Notes: generated by a model from the letters alone, not told the origin. A stretch of 64,000 bases of DNA from an uncultured Duncaniella sp. (GCA_910587165.1 CAJUKP010000008.1:1-64000), one strand, 5' to 3'. Shown: positions 23,986 through 33,095, counted from the stretch's first letter. Made by a program: numbers and translations.

Positions 23986-26124
23986 ATGACCGATCGCACA
24001 TATAATATTTTTCTCATTCTGGCTCTTTTATTGCCATTCTCTCTATTTGCCAGACAACTGTCTCCCGATGAAGCATTGTCAAGATTTTCAGGCAAACATG
24101 ACAGCCGGTCCGACATCAATGATTCAAGAGACTATCGTCTGATACGCACATTAAGCGACAGCAAAGCCAACCGTTGCATCTACATCTTCGCCGAAGGGCA
24201 GGATAGTCTTCAGAGTCTGACGATCGTCCCGGCTGATGACTGCGCCCGGCCCGTACTTGCCCATGGAATCAGTTTCACAGGCTCATTGGCCGATATGCCA
24301 CCTGCCATGGAAGAATGGCTCAATGGATATACCAACGCCATCAGCCGTGCCATAGCAGCCGGAACCGAAGCATATACCGCCGGATCAGGTGAGCGTCTAT
24401 CAGACATTCAGCCACTTATCACATCCAAATGGAGCCAAGGATATCCCTACAATCTTCTCTGTCCGGCTTACAATGACCAGGAGAACTGTGCGGCGGGATG
24501 TCTGGCTACAACTGCCGGGCAGATCATGCGCTATCACCGGTATCCGGTCTACGGAACAGGAACTCACAGTTACACGGATGAGATAAGAGGGAAAAACGTA
24601 TCATTGTCGGCCAACTTCGGCTCGACACTCTATGAATGGGATCTGATGCCGGATATTCTCGAGACCTCGTCAACGACTAAATCCAAACGTGCAGTGGCGA
24701 TATTGATGAGTCACCTCGGAGTGGCTTTTGAGATGGATTACGCCAGTCTGTCGTCCAATCAGAGTGCCTCAAACATGATGAGAGCCGGAAAAGGTCTCAT
24801 CCGCAACTTCGGTTTCTCCCGATCCATGCGCCACCTGCGGAGCGATTTCTTCGAACCTGAGGAGTGGCGGCAGATGGTACACGAGGAACTCGCCGCCGGA
24901 CGCCCCATGATCTATGAAGGGCACAACAGCAATGGCGGCGGACACGCTTTCGTGTGCGATGGATACATCTCGGCCACAGATTGTTTCCACTTCAACTGGG
25001 GCTGGGGCGGACGAGGCGACGGTTACTATGCGCTGAACGCTCTCCGGCCAAAGGTTGCAGCCGGCGCGGACGGTCAACGTGACTATTCCGAGAATCAGGC
25101 CGCACTTTTCGGCATACAAAGTGCCGGAGAAAATGACCGCTACACCGCTGTCATCAGAACATACGGGGATCTCACCGCTGATCAATCAATGCTCAACATC
25201 GGCGACGATCTGACCCTCAGAAATATCAATACCGACCAAGTATCCTTCTATAACAATGTGCTCTCGGAAGATGATATGACTTTCCGTTTCGCTCTCGAGT
25301 TGAGAAGCAAGGACAAAGATGAGACATATTTGCTTACGGGCAAATCGAGGATCATCTTGGGCGAACGTGTAGGAGTGAAAAAGATCACCATACCCACCAC
25401 AGAGGCAGCTGATATTCCACAAGGTGATTATACAGCCACCTTATTGGTCACCCTCTACGGCTCCGGCTTCGATGACGATTGGCAACCGGTGTTCATTCCT
25501 GTCGACCGAGAGAGAACACTTACCGTCCATGTCGGTAAACGCCATATCAAGATTCATAACAATGCAACATCTTCAGCCATGCTGACCGCCACCGACGTCT
25601 CCAGACCGGACAGTGTCAACGTCAATACCCCATTCATCATTAAAGCTGTTGTCAGATCCGACTACACGCCCTATGAAGGCGACATTCTTGTCAGGCTCCA
25701 TCTCCAATCAGACGAGACATATACCATCGGAACAGTACGTGACATCAGTATTCCGGCGGGTGAGACGCGGGCAGTCGGGATTGAATGTCTGGTACCTGTC
25801 GAAACCAGTGATGCGGAGTTATCCCTTGCTACGCCCGGAGTTATATTCCATGATGCCGGTACACTGTCTGCCGCTACATCAGCAGCCATAGGCTCCGTCA
25901 CGACAGATAGTGAAGGACTCAATATCATTCCCGGAGAGCCCGTTAGACTGACCGGAACCGAAGATGGACTCATAATCGAACTGTTCAACACTACCGGAAC
26001 AATGGTCCACCGCATCATAGCCACCGGGACCGTAACCGAGCTTCCACTTTCTTCACTACAGCCGGGTATATACATACTCCGATGCAAAGGCAAATCCAAT
26101 ATCTTCAAACTTGCAGTCAGATGA
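23986..26124 (+). CDS. Secreted C10-family (streptopain-like) cysteine protease with type IX sorting domain
   Basis: 712 residues. Signal peptide to about residue 22, then a propeptide. The peptidase domain has the catalytic cysteine in NCAAGCLATTAGQIMRYH (C172) and the catalytic histidine in GGGHAFVCDGY (H320), followed by FHFNWGWGGRGDGYY, which is diagnostic of the SpeB/interpain/C10 group. Immunoglobulin-like strands follow (residues about 385-640). The C-terminal tail (LFNTTGTMVHRIIATG, then LQPGIYILRCKGKSNIFKL) is a type A sorting domain of type IX secretion. Likely exported to cut host or dietary proteins. Confidence 0.9.
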   Translation: MTDRTYNIFLILALLLPFSLFARQLSPDEALSRFSGKHDSRSDINDSRDYRLIRTLSDSKANRCIYIFAEGQDSLQSLTIVPADDCARPVLAHGISFTGSLADMPPAMEEWLNGYTNAISRAIAAGTEAYTAGSGERLSDIQPLITSKWSQGYPYNLLCPAYNDQENCAAGCLATTAGQIMRYHRYPVYGTGTHSYTDEIRGKNVSLSANFGSTLYEWDLMPDILETSSTTKSKRAVAILMSHLGVAFEMDYASLSSNQSASNMMRAGKGLIRNFGFSRSMRHLRSDFFEPEEWRQMVHEELAAGRPMIYEGHNSNGGGHAFVCDGYISATDCFHFNWGWGGRGDGYYALNALRPKVAAGADGQRDYSENQAALFGIQSAGENDRYTAVIRTYGDLTADQSMLNIGDDLTLRNINTDQVSFYNNVLSEDDMTFRFALELRSKDKDETYLLTGKSRIILGERVGVKKITIPTTEAADIPQGDYTATLLVTLYGSGFDDDWQPVFIPVDRERTLTVHVGKRHIKIHNNATSSAMLTATDVSRPDSVNVNTPFIIKAVVRSDYTPYEGDILVRLHLQSDETYTIGTVRDISIPAGETRAVGIECLVPVETSDAELSLATPGVIFHDAGTLSAATSAAIGSVTTDSEGLNIIPGEPVRLTGTEDGLIIELFNTTGTMVHRIIATGTVTELPLSSLQPGIYILRCKGKSNIFKLAVR

Positions 26125-26147
26125 GGCCGCCTATGAGGATTTTTTTG

Positions 26148-26155
26148 TAACTTTG
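26148..26155 (+). promoter_or_regulatory. -7 box of ruvB, nearly leaderless
   Basis: TAACTTTG at 26148-26155, only six bases before the ruvB ATG; the transcript must start at or just before the initiation codon. Confidence 0.6.
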
Positions 26156-26161
26156 CGGGAA

Positions 26162-27181
26162 ATGGATTCAGAATTCGACATACACAATAAGGCAAATGCC
26201 GACAAGGAGTTTGAAAAAGCTCTCCGGCCATCATTTTTCGACTCATTCAACGGTCAGGAGAAGATTGTCGAGAACCTCAAGGTGTTCGTCCAGGCCGCGA
26301 GAATGCGTGGTGAGGCACTCGACCATCTGCTGCTGTTCGGACCTCCCGGACTCGGGAAGACCACTCTTGCCGGCATCATAGCCAACGAACTGGGAGTCAA
26401 CTTCAAGGTCACCTCCGGTCCTGTGCTCGACAAGCCCGGCGACCTGGCAGGAATACTCACATCGCTCGGCGACAACGACGTGCTCTTCATTGACGAGATC
26501 CATCGCCTGAGCCGCGTGGTGGAGGAGTATCTCTACTCGGCCATGGAGGACTACCGCATCGACATCATGATCGACAAGGGCCCCGGAGCCCGCTCGGTGC
26601 AGCTCTCCCTCTCACCCTTCACACTCGTGGGGGCCACCACCCGCTCGGGAATGCTGACGGCTCCGATGCGCGCGCGTTTCGGCATCAACTGCCATCTGGA
26701 GTATTATCCCCACGAGGTGCTCGAGCGCATCATAGCCCGCTCGGCGGCTCTGATGGGAGTGAAATGCACAGCCGAGGCCGCCCATGAGATAGCATTGCGC
26801 TCACGTGGCACGCCGCGTATAGCCAATTCTCTGTTACGCCGTGTGCGCGACTTCGCACAGGTGAAAGGCAACGGCGACATCGACCCCGGTATAGCCCGAT
26901 TCGCCCTCGAGGCCCTCAACATCGACCGTTACGGCCTTGACGAGATGGACCACAAACTGCTGCTGACAATGATCAACAAGTTCGGCGGTGGTCCTGTGGG
27001 CCTCTCCACCATCGCCACCGCCATAGGCGAGGAACAGGACACCATAGAGGAGGTCTACGAGCCGTTTCTCATAATGGAAGGGTTCCTTCGCCGCACGCCG
27101 CGGGGTCGCGAAGTGACATCCCTGGCCTACAATCATCTCGGCATCAATCCCGCCGTGACCCCCGGCTCGCTCTTCGTCTGA
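26162..27181 (+). CDS. ruvB: Holliday junction branch migration ATPase RuvB
   Basis: Hexameric AAA+ motor that, with RuvA, drives branch migration at Holliday junctions. 339 residues from ATG 26162: Walker A GPPGLGKT (60-67), Walker B DEIH (111-114), sensor GATTRSGMLTAPMRARFG, C-terminal winged helix ending near FLRRTPRGREVT. An in-frame ATG at 26111 falls inside the preceding gene and ahead of the promoter box, so the later start is preferred. ruvA and ruvC are not in the window. Confidence 0.96.
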   Translation: MDSEFDIHNKANADKEFEKALRPSFFDSFNGQEKIVENLKVFVQAARMRGEALDHLLLFGPPGLGKTTLAGIIANELGVNFKVTSGPVLDKPGDLAGILTSLGDNDVLFIDEIHRLSRVVEEYLYSAMEDYRIDIMIDKGPGARSVQLSLSPFTLVGATTRSGMLTAPMRARFGINCHLEYYPHEVLERIIARSAALMGVKCTAEAAHEIALRSRGTPRIANSLLRRVRDFAQVKGNGDIDPGIARFALEALNIDRYGLDEMDHKLLLTMINKFGGGPVGLSTIATAIGEEQDTIEEVYEPFLIMEGFLRRTPRGREVTSLAYNHLGINPAVTPGSLFV

Positions 27182-27209
27182 AATCCACAGAAATTCCATG
27201 TAATCCAAT

Positions 27210-28706
27210 ATGTCAGGTATCAAAAGTCTGGCCAAAGACACTGCGGTCTATGGCCTCAGCAGCATAATCGGCCGGTTTCTCAACTGGTGTCTGGTTCCAC
27301 TCTACACCGTCATGTTTCCGGCTGCCGAGTATGGCGTGGTGACTTACATCTATTCCGTCGTAGCCCTCGTGATGATAGTGCTCATCTACGGTATGGAGAC
27401 CGGTTTCTTCCGTTTCGCCAACCATGACCGGTGGAAGGATCCCATGGAGGTCTATTCCACCTCGCTCATCTCCCTGGCCATCAGCTCGTCCGCCTTCCTG
27501 ATAGCGGTCTGCGCCTTCCTCGGACCCATTTCAGCGTGGCTCGATGTCCCCCACCACTCCGACTTCGTCCTGATGATGGCTGTGGCCGTGGCCATCGACG
27601 CATTCACCGCCCTCCCGTTCAGCTATCTGCGCTATGCCAAACGCCCCATGCGCTTCGCCTCGCTCAAGCTCATCAACATCGGCCTCAACATCGGGCTCAA
27701 TATCTTCTTCATCCTCATCTGTCCCTGGATATGGCGACAGCAACCGGGATGGATAGCATGGTTCTACGACCCCGACTTCGGTATAGGATACATCTTCCTC
27801 GCCAATCTCATCACCTCGGCGCTCAATCTCCTGCTTCTGCTCCCCGAACTGCGCGGATTCCCCTACCGGTTCAATCCGCGTCTATGGAAAGAGATGATAG
27901 TCTACTCCGCCCCGCTCCTTGTGCTCGGGGTGGCCGGCATCATGAACCAGACCATCGACAAAGTGCTCTTTCCCCACATTTTCCCCGACAAGGCCGAGGC
28001 GATGGCCCAGCTCGGCATCTACGGTGCCAACTACAAGATAGCCATCGTCATGGTGATGTTCATCCAGGCATTCCGTTTCGCCTACGAACCGTTCATCTTC
28101 GCCCGCGCGAAGGACAAGGGTGACGACCGTCTGCAGAGCTACCGCGACGCCATGAAATGGTTTGTGATTTTCTCGATGGTCATATTCCTCGGAGTGATGT
28201 TCTATCTCGACATAATACGCCATTTCATCTCCGCCAACTATTTCAGCGGCCTCAAGGTGGTGCCCATCGTGATGATAGCTGAATTCTTCTTCGGAATATT
28301 CTTCAACCTCTCGCTGTGGTATAAACTCACCGACAAGACCGTGTGGGGGATGTGGTTCTCCCTGTTCGGTCTTGCCGTCACCCTCGGGCTCAACTTCCTT
28401 CTGGTCCCGAAGTGGGGTTATATGGGATGTGCCTGGGCCGCTTTCGGCTGCTACGGAGCCATGATGGTGGCGAGCTATGTGGTGGGACGCATCAAATATC
28501 CCATCGGCTACAATGTGCCGCGTCTCGCCCTCTACTTCTTCTCGGCCATAGCCTTGTGGATATTTTCGGAAGTGATAGCCATGGAAGCCCATCCCTGGAT
28601 CACCATGGCCATACGCACACCTCTGCTTCTGCTCTACATATTCATGGCCATGCGTCTCGAACACGTCTCGCTGCGCGACCTCATACCCCACAGGACCCGC
28701 CCGTAG
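27210..28706 (+). CDS. Wzx-like polysaccharide/lipid-linked oligosaccharide flippase
   Basis: A 498-residue polytopic membrane protein with about 14 hydrophobic helices, starting with the family opening GIKSLAKDTAVYGLSSIIGR and keeping the MNQTIDKVLFP segment after helix 6. It belongs to the MATE/MVF/PST flippase superfamily, whose members move undecaprenyl-linked glycans across the inner membrane. The substrate cannot be told; no glycosyltransferases lie nearby. It starts 28 bases after ruvB, so cotranscription is likely. Confidence 0.85.
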   Translation: MSGIKSLAKDTAVYGLSSIIGRFLNWCLVPLYTVMFPAAEYGVVTYIYSVVALVMIVLIYGMETGFFRFANHDRWKDPMEVYSTSLISLAISSSAFLIAVCAFLGPISAWLDVPHHSDFVLMMAVAVAIDAFTALPFSYLRYAKRPMRFASLKLINIGLNIGLNIFFILICPWIWRQQPGWIAWFYDPDFGIGYIFLANLITSALNLLLLLPELRGFPYRFNPRLWKEMIVYSAPLLVLGVAGIMNQTIDKVLFPHIFPDKAEAMAQLGIYGANYKIAIVMVMFIQAFRFAYEPFIFARAKDKGDDRLQSYRDAMKWFVIFSMVIFLGVMFYLDIIRHFISANYFSGLKVVPIVMIAEFFFGIFFNLSLWYKLTDKTVWGMWFSLFGLAVTLGLNFLLVPKWGYMGCAWAAFGCYGAMMVASYVVGRIKYPIGYNVPRLALYFFSAIALWIFSEVIAMEAHPWITMAIRTPLLLLYIFMAMRLEHVSLRDLIPHRTRP

Positions 28707-28714
28707 AGAGGCGG

Positions 28715-28758
28715 GACGGGCTGTGCTGTATGCTTGTGGCATTACGGCACAGCCCGTC
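28715..28758. terminator. Hairpin between convergent genes
   Basis: 12-bp stem gacgggctgtgc / gcacagcccgtc with a 20-base loop between the flippase gene and the minus-strand M56 gene. There is no clear T-run on either strand, so it may be a weak or factor-assisted terminator. Confidence 0.4.
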
Positions 28759-28782
28759 GGAAAATCTTCTGTCGGAAGACGG

Positions 28783-30273
28783 TCACTGCAGCTTGAAGCT
28801 CACCGGAATCGTGTATTGGCAATCAACCGGCTTCCCATTGTTGACGCCGGGTTCCCAACGGGGCATGGAACCGATGACCCGCAACGCCTCGGCATCGAGC
28901 GACGGACTCACGGAACGGATCACCTCGGGCTGTTTCACGTAGCCGTCGGCACCGACCACAAACCGCACCACAACACGCCCTTCCTTCTTGGCCTTCTGCG
29001 CATCCTTGGGATAGACTACATGGGTGGCGATCCATTCCATCATCCCTCTTTCCCCGCCGGGAAACTGCGGGAGTGTCACAGTTTTGTCACCGGAATCACC
29101 ATTGTTGAGTTCGATATACAAGGCTGTCTCCGGAGTGTCCTTGCGTATAGTCATGGCCTTGATGTCGGACGGGGAGATTGACGAGAGGTCGAAACCATCG
29201 TCCTGTCTCACACCGTCCACATAGTAGACCGGCGATTTCTTATACTCATGTTTTTCTCCATTGATTGTGATTGTGGTCGAAGCCTCGGCTCCGCCGGCAT
29301 CAGAAACAGAAGTTTGCCCGACAATGGAAATTTCACTAACTTTGCCCTCCGTAGCCGGAAGGACGGTTGCGGCGGAAGCCTCGGCAAGCAGCGAGGCCAC
29401 GGCCGGAACGGCAGTGACTCCGAGAGCCACCGCTGCGGCGGGAACAAGCGCAAGAGCGCACAGCCGCCGCGACACAGATGAACGGGATTTGTACATCATA
29501 GTGATACGTTTTTTAAGTTTACTATGGTTCAGGCTGTTGGCCAGTGACGGGAATCGCGCGCCAACAGCTTTTTTCACTAACAGAATCTGATATTGCCTGA
29601 TGTCGGCACCCGATGTCATCACAGCCTCGTCCGCCTGATATTCATGCACGGCCTTTAGCTCCTCGCGCATGAGCCATGCCGCCGGATCATACCACAGGAA
29701 TATGGCCACAGCCTGGGCGAAGGCCATATCCACCCAATGCAGCAGAGCCAGATGGCGCTTCTCGTGGATAATTATGGCCTCGGCAGACGCCTCATGGTCG
29801 TCCCTGCCCATCACCACATATCTCAACCAGCTGAAAGGGGCTATCCCCGCCCCGGCCGGGAGAAGAATGAGCGTATAGTCTCCGCGGTCATATCTCTCGC
29901 CGCTGCCTATCACCCGCGCCAGTCTCAGTCCGGTGACAACGGACAGCGCCAGAGCCACCGCGACACCTGCAAGATAGATGCCCAGAAACACCACCGGCAT
30001 GACCTTACGCCCGGTCTCCACCATCTCCACCACCGGCATACCCGCTTCGGCGATTCCTGCCGCATGAGGTGACGGCGACAGAGCCGACACAAGTCCGCGC
30101 AGCGACGGCACAAGAGCCGGAAGCAGCAATGCAGAGACATAGATGAGCCAAAGCACCGCCCGGTTGAAACCATGCTGCCTCTCTCCGGCCAGCAGCCATT
30201 TGTAGACAGGATACATCACCAGTAGAAGCAACCCCGAAACGAGGGAATATGAAAAGATCTCACCCATGGCCAT
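28783..30273 (-). CDS. BlaR1-type M56 membrane metalloprotease with C-terminal TonB domain
   Basis: 496 residues. The N-terminal 180 residues have three to four membrane helices and the zinc motif HEKRH (170-174), the M56 peptidase core of BlaR1/MecR1 sensors. After another helix near residue 280 comes an extracytoplasmic region with a plug-like stretch (KKSPVYYVDGVRQDD), and the last 65 residues are a TonB C-terminal domain (GRVVVRFVVGADGYVKQP). It lacks the penicillin-binding sensor of true BlaR1. Predicted role: sense a periplasmic signal and trigger cleavage of the BlaI-type repressor. Starts two bases after blaI's stop; alternative start two codons in. Confidence 0.85.
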   Translation of the reverse strand: MAMGEIFSYSLVSGLLLLVMYPVYKWLLAGERQHGFNRAVLWLIYVSALLLPALVPSLRGLVSALSPSPHAAGIAEAGMPVVEMVETGRKVMPVVFLGIYLAGVAVALALSVVTGLRLARVIGSGERYDRGDYTLILLPAGAGIAPFSWLRYVVMGRDDHEASAEAIIIHEKRHLALLHWVDMAFAQAVAIFLWYDPAAWLMREELKAVHEYQADEAVMTSGADIRQYQILLVKKAVGARFPSLANSLNHSKLKKRITMMYKSRSSVSRRLCALALVPAAAVALGVTAVPAVASLLAEASAATVLPATEGKVSEISIVGQTSVSDAGGAEASTTITINGEKHEYKKSPVYYVDGVRQDDGFDLSSISPSDIKAMTIRKDTPETALYIELNNGDSGDKTVTLPQFPGGERGMMEWIATHVVYPKDAQKAKKEGRVVVRFVVGADGYVKQPEVIRSVSPSLDAEALRVIGSMPRWEPGVNNGKPVDCQYTIPVSFKLQ

Positions 30274-30275
30274 CG

Positions 30276-30662
30276 TCAGTTCTTACGGTTTCTTGTCTCT
30301 ATGATCTCTATGATCTCACGCAACTCGTCCACAGAGATCTTTTCCTCCTCGGCCAGGGCCGAAACGGCATTCTTGTAGGAATTGTCGAAATAGTTGCGCA
30401 CAACCTCTGCCAGCGACCGCTCGCGGAAATCATTCCTGTCAGCCACGGCACGGAAACGATGGGATGCACCCACCACCTCATGATCCACATACCCCTTGTC
30501 CTCAAGTATGCGGACAGTGGTGGCCACGGTATTGAAGTGGGGACGCGGTTCGGGATAACGCTCCAGCATCTCGCGTACAAACAATGGCCCTTCTGACCAC
30601 AGCATATTCATGATCACCGCCTCCTTCTCGGTAAGGACCTGGCGTTTTCTTCCTGCTTTCAT
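30276..30662 (-). CDS. BlaI/MecI/CopY-family transcriptional repressor
   Basis: 128 residues, standard family length. Winged-helix DNA-binding domain in residues 1-75 (LTEKEAVIMNMLWSEGPLF, then FNTVATTVRILEDKGYV) and a C-terminal dimer helix region (VDELREIIEIIE). Family members bind palindromic operators and are inactivated when the partner M56 protease is activated. The gene is first in the operon with the M56-TonB gene, and its own promoter region holds matching palindromes, so autoregulation is expected. Confidence 0.93.
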   Translation of the reverse strand: MKAGRKRQVLTEKEAVIMNMLWSEGPLFVREMLERYPEPRPHFNTVATTVRILEDKGYVDHEVVGASHRFRAVADRNDFRERSLAEVVRNYFDNSYKNAVSALAEEEKISVDELREIIEIIETRNRKN

Positions 30663-30673
30663 ATCTTTAGCCG

Positions 30674-30742
30674 AACTAATTTTTTAGTTTTACACGGCAA
30701 AGATATAACTAAAAAATTAATTATCCAACTAATTATTTAGTT
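30674..30742 (-). promoter_or_regulatory. Promoter and BlaI-type operators of the blaI-M56 operon
   Basis: Reading the minus strand: -33 TTG (30726-30728), 20-base spacer, -7 TATCTTTG (30698-30705). Two identical palindromes aacta-N6-tagtt lie at 30674-30689 (around the first transcribed bases) and 30727-30742 (over the -33 box). A third, degenerate one begins with aacta at 30707 inside the spacer. The arrangement would let a dimeric repressor block the promoter at both ends. Confidence 0.75.
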
Positions 30743-30781
30743 TTTTTTCGTAAAGACATCTTCTTTATTAAAATAACGGCA

Positions 30782-31990
30782 TCAGATATCGTAGTCCTTG
30801 GCGAGTCCACCGGCTCCGGTCTCCTTATAAAGCGAGGGAAGATCATGGCCGGTCTCCTTCATCACCTGCACAAGCTTGTCAAACGACACACGGTGGACAC
30901 CGTCACTGAAAGCCGAATAGATATTTGCGTCGAGAGCCCTGGCGGCGGCATAGGCATTGCGCTCTATGCAGGGAATCTGCACAAGTCCACAGACCGGGTC
31001 GCACGTCATCCCGAGATGATGCTCCAGTCCCATCTCAGCCGCATACTCGATCTGCGAAGGACTGCCGCCGAAAAGCTGATTGGCAGCGGCGGCGGCCATG
31101 GCACAGGCCACCCCGACCTCACCCTGACATCCCACCTCGGCTCCTGAGATCGAAGCATTCTCTTTCACCACATTCCCCACCAGACCGGCAGTGGCAAGGG
31201 CTCGGAGAATCCTCATCTCCGGCACCTCCCGGCTCTTCCATATATGATATAACACACCGGGGACAACACCACACGACCCGCACGTAGGAGCGGTGACGAT
31301 CTCACCTCCGGAAGCATTCTCCTCACACACCGCCAGCGCGTATGCAAATGTGAGACCGCGCGATTTCATGGTGTCGCGGTAGCCATCGGCCTTGATGTAA
31401 TACTGCGCCGCCTTGCGGCTGAGATTGAGCGGACCGGGCAACCGCCCCTCGCTTGAGAGCCCACGCTCCACGGCGCTCTTCATGGCGCTCCAGACAGTGG
31501 CGAGATAATCCCATATTTCCGGGCCCTCACATTCCTCCACATACTCCCAGTAAGACTTTCCGGCCCCCTCGCAATAGCGCATGATATCGGTCAGCTTGCT
31601 CATCGGATATATGTCAGCCGCTTCCTCTTCATCCTCACCCTCGATCTTTATCGCACCGCCACCTATACTGTAGACAAGCATCTCGTCGAGCACATCACCC
31701 GATGCATCAAACGATTTCAGACGCAACGCATTGGGATGGTATGGAAGAAACGTCTCCGGGTGCCATACGATCTCCACCGACTTTCCCGTCGGACGCAACA
31801 CTCTCTCGAGTGCCACATCGGTCATGTGCCCCTTGCCGGTGGCGGCGAGGCTACCGTAGAGTGTCACCTCGTAGCGCTCGGCTCCGGGCCTGGAACGTTC
31901 GAGAAATGTCAGGGCGGCGACACGCGGGCCCATAGTGTGGCTCGACGACGGCCCGAGCCCTATACGGTAGATCTCTTTGATGGATTTCAT
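30782..31990 (-). CDS. sdaA: L-serine ammonia-lyase, iron-sulfur type
   Basis: Deaminates L-serine to pyruvate and ammonia using a [4Fe-4S] cluster. 402 residues; both the small (beta) and catalytic (alpha) domains are in one chain, as in E. coli SdaA though shorter than its 454 residues. The N-terminal SSSHTMGP (15-22) is diagnostic; cluster cysteines lie in TAPTCGSCG and CDPVCGLVQIPC, and the GCQGEVGVACAMAAA block is intact. Transcribed away from the serine acetyltransferase gene with a promoter of its own. Confidence 0.95.
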   Translation of the reverse strand: MKSIKEIYRIGLGPSSSHTMGPRVAALTFLERSRPGAERYEVTLYGSLAATGKGHMTDVALERVLRPTGKSVEIVWHPETFLPYHPNALRLKSFDASGDVLDEMLVYSIGGGAIKIEGEDEEEAADIYPMSKLTDIMRYCEGAGKSYWEYVEECEGPEIWDYLATVWSAMKSAVERGLSSEGRLPGPLNLSRKAAQYYIKADGYRDTMKSRGLTFAYALAVCEENASGGEIVTAPTCGSCGVVPGVLYHIWKSREVPEMRILRALATAGLVGNVVKENASISGAEVGCQGEVGVACAMAAAAANQLFGGSPSQIEYAAEMGLEHHLGMTCDPVCGLVQIPCIERNAYAAARALDANIYSAFSDGVHRVSFDKLVQVMKETGHDLPSLYKETGAGGLAKDYDI

Positions 31991-32013
31991 TGGCGGTTGT
32001 TTGTTTCAGACTA

Positions 32014-32044
32014 CAAAAATAGCAAAAAAACAGCTCTGCCGCAA
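32014..32044 (-). promoter_or_regulatory. Promoter of sdaA
   Basis: Minus strand: -33 TTG (32042-32044), 20-base spacer, -7 TATTTTTG (32014-32021), about 23 bases before the sdaA start. Confidence 0.68.
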
Positions 32045-32099
32045 CTGTGGCCGACAAATAGGCCGAGGGGATTTTTTTCTTTACTTCCGGGCACTCTCT

Positions 32100-32131
32100 T
32101 TTGTCTTTTTCGGGGGAAAGTCGTAACTTTG
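32100..32131 (+). promoter_or_regulatory. Promoter of the serine acetyltransferase gene
   Basis: -33 TTTG (32100-32103), 20-base spacer, -7 TAACTTTG (32124-32131). Back to back with the sdaA promoter, about 56 bases between the two -33 boxes. Confidence 0.75.
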
Positions 32132-32140
32132 CAGCGGGCA

Positions 32141-32164
32141 ATGAAATCCGAGCCCCGCGATTGA
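32141..32164 (+). other. Possible seven-codon leader peptide ahead of cysE
   Basis: ATG at 32141, just after the expected transcription start, encodes MKSEPRD and stops four bases before the cysE ATG. It holds no cysteine codons. It may be chance, or a minimal leader that feeds ribosomes to cysE by re-initiation. Confidence 0.3.
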
Positions 32165-32168
32165 TATT

Positions 32169-33095
32169 ATGGAACAGCCCTCTACCTCCCATACGAGTAT
32201 TGACAGCATAGTCGACCGTCTGTGCAGTCTCGACGACATACGCCATGTGTGTCCGAGCCGTCGTCATGAGGGTGCTCCACTGCTCTCCAACGCCTCAGTG
32301 CGCCGTATCGTCACACTGGCGTCGGGGCTTATGTTTCCGGGCTTTTTCAACGAAAATGTAGAATCGGAAGCCGTGATGCGTTCCACCATGACCCTCGCCT
32401 GCCATGAGCTGCGCGGGCTGCTGGTCCACCAGATCACGGCCGGACTCTCGTTTGCCGACACTGACTGCTCAGTACCGTTCAGGGAGATCGAAGCCTCAGC
32501 CGTGAGCGACGCCGACATTTTCATCAACCGCCTGCCTGAACTCCGCAAGCTGCTCGACACCGACATCGACGCCACATATATGGCCGATCCCGCCGCCACC
32601 TCCACTCAGGAGGTGATCACCTGCTATCCCGGGGTGAAGGCCACCATCAGCCACCGCATAGCCCACGAGCTCGTAAAGCTCGGAGTGCCGGTGCTCCCCC
32701 GCATGATATCCGAACAGGCCCACTCAGACACCGGAATCGACATTCATCCGGCCGCGACAATCGGGAGCGGATTTGTCATTGACCATGGCACGGGCGTGGT
32801 GGTAGGAGCTACGGCGATAATAGGTGACCATGTCACAATCTATCAGGGCGTCACCCTCGGCGCGCGGAGCTTTGTGACCGATGAATCCAATGTCCCGGTG
32901 AAGGGGATTCCACGCCATCCGATAATCGGCAACAACGTGGTGATCTATGCCAACTCGACCATACTCGGGCGCATCACCATCGGAGACCGTGCCGTGATCG
33001 GCGGCAACCTTTGGGTGACACGCGATGTGGCTCCCGGCGAGAAACTCATCCAGGCCCGCGGTGAGAACTTCCGATCCATTGATTCCGGCAAATAA
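32169..33095 (+). CDS. cysE: Serine O-acetyltransferase
   Basis: Acetylates serine with acetyl-CoA to give O-acetylserine, the cysteine precursor. 308 residues, the longer type found in Bacteroidetes, with a helical N-terminal domain (1-170) and a left-handed beta-helix of hexapeptide repeats (about 185-290: IDIHPAATIGSGFVIDHGTG, VVVGATAIIGDHVTIYQGVT). The catalytic histidine and aspartate region DIHPAA...DHGTG is intact. Divergent from sdaA. A cysK partner is not in the window. Confidence 0.92.
   Translation: MEQPSTSHTSIDSIVDRLCSLDDIRHVCPSRRHEGAPLLSNASVRRIVTLASGLMFPGFFNENVESEAVMRSTMTLACHELRGLLVHQITAGLSFADTDCSVPFREIEASAVSDADIFINRLPELRKLLDTDIDATYMADPAATSTQEVITCYPGVKATISHRIAHELVKLGVPVLPRMISEQAHSDTGIDIHPAATIGSGFVIDHGTGVVVGATAIIGDHVTIYQGVTLGARSFVTDESNVPVKGIPRHPIIGNNVVIYANSTILGRITIGDRAVIGGNLWVTRDVAPGEKLIQARGENFRSIDSGK

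Noticed and set aside
27882..28742. 286-codon antisense frame across the flippase gene
   Set aside because: His/Glu-rich shadow of a hydrophobic gene; no start context or motif.
28715..28758. A small RNA at the flippase/M56 junction
   Set aside because: A stem is present, but there is no promoter and no T-run, so it is listed only as a weak terminator.
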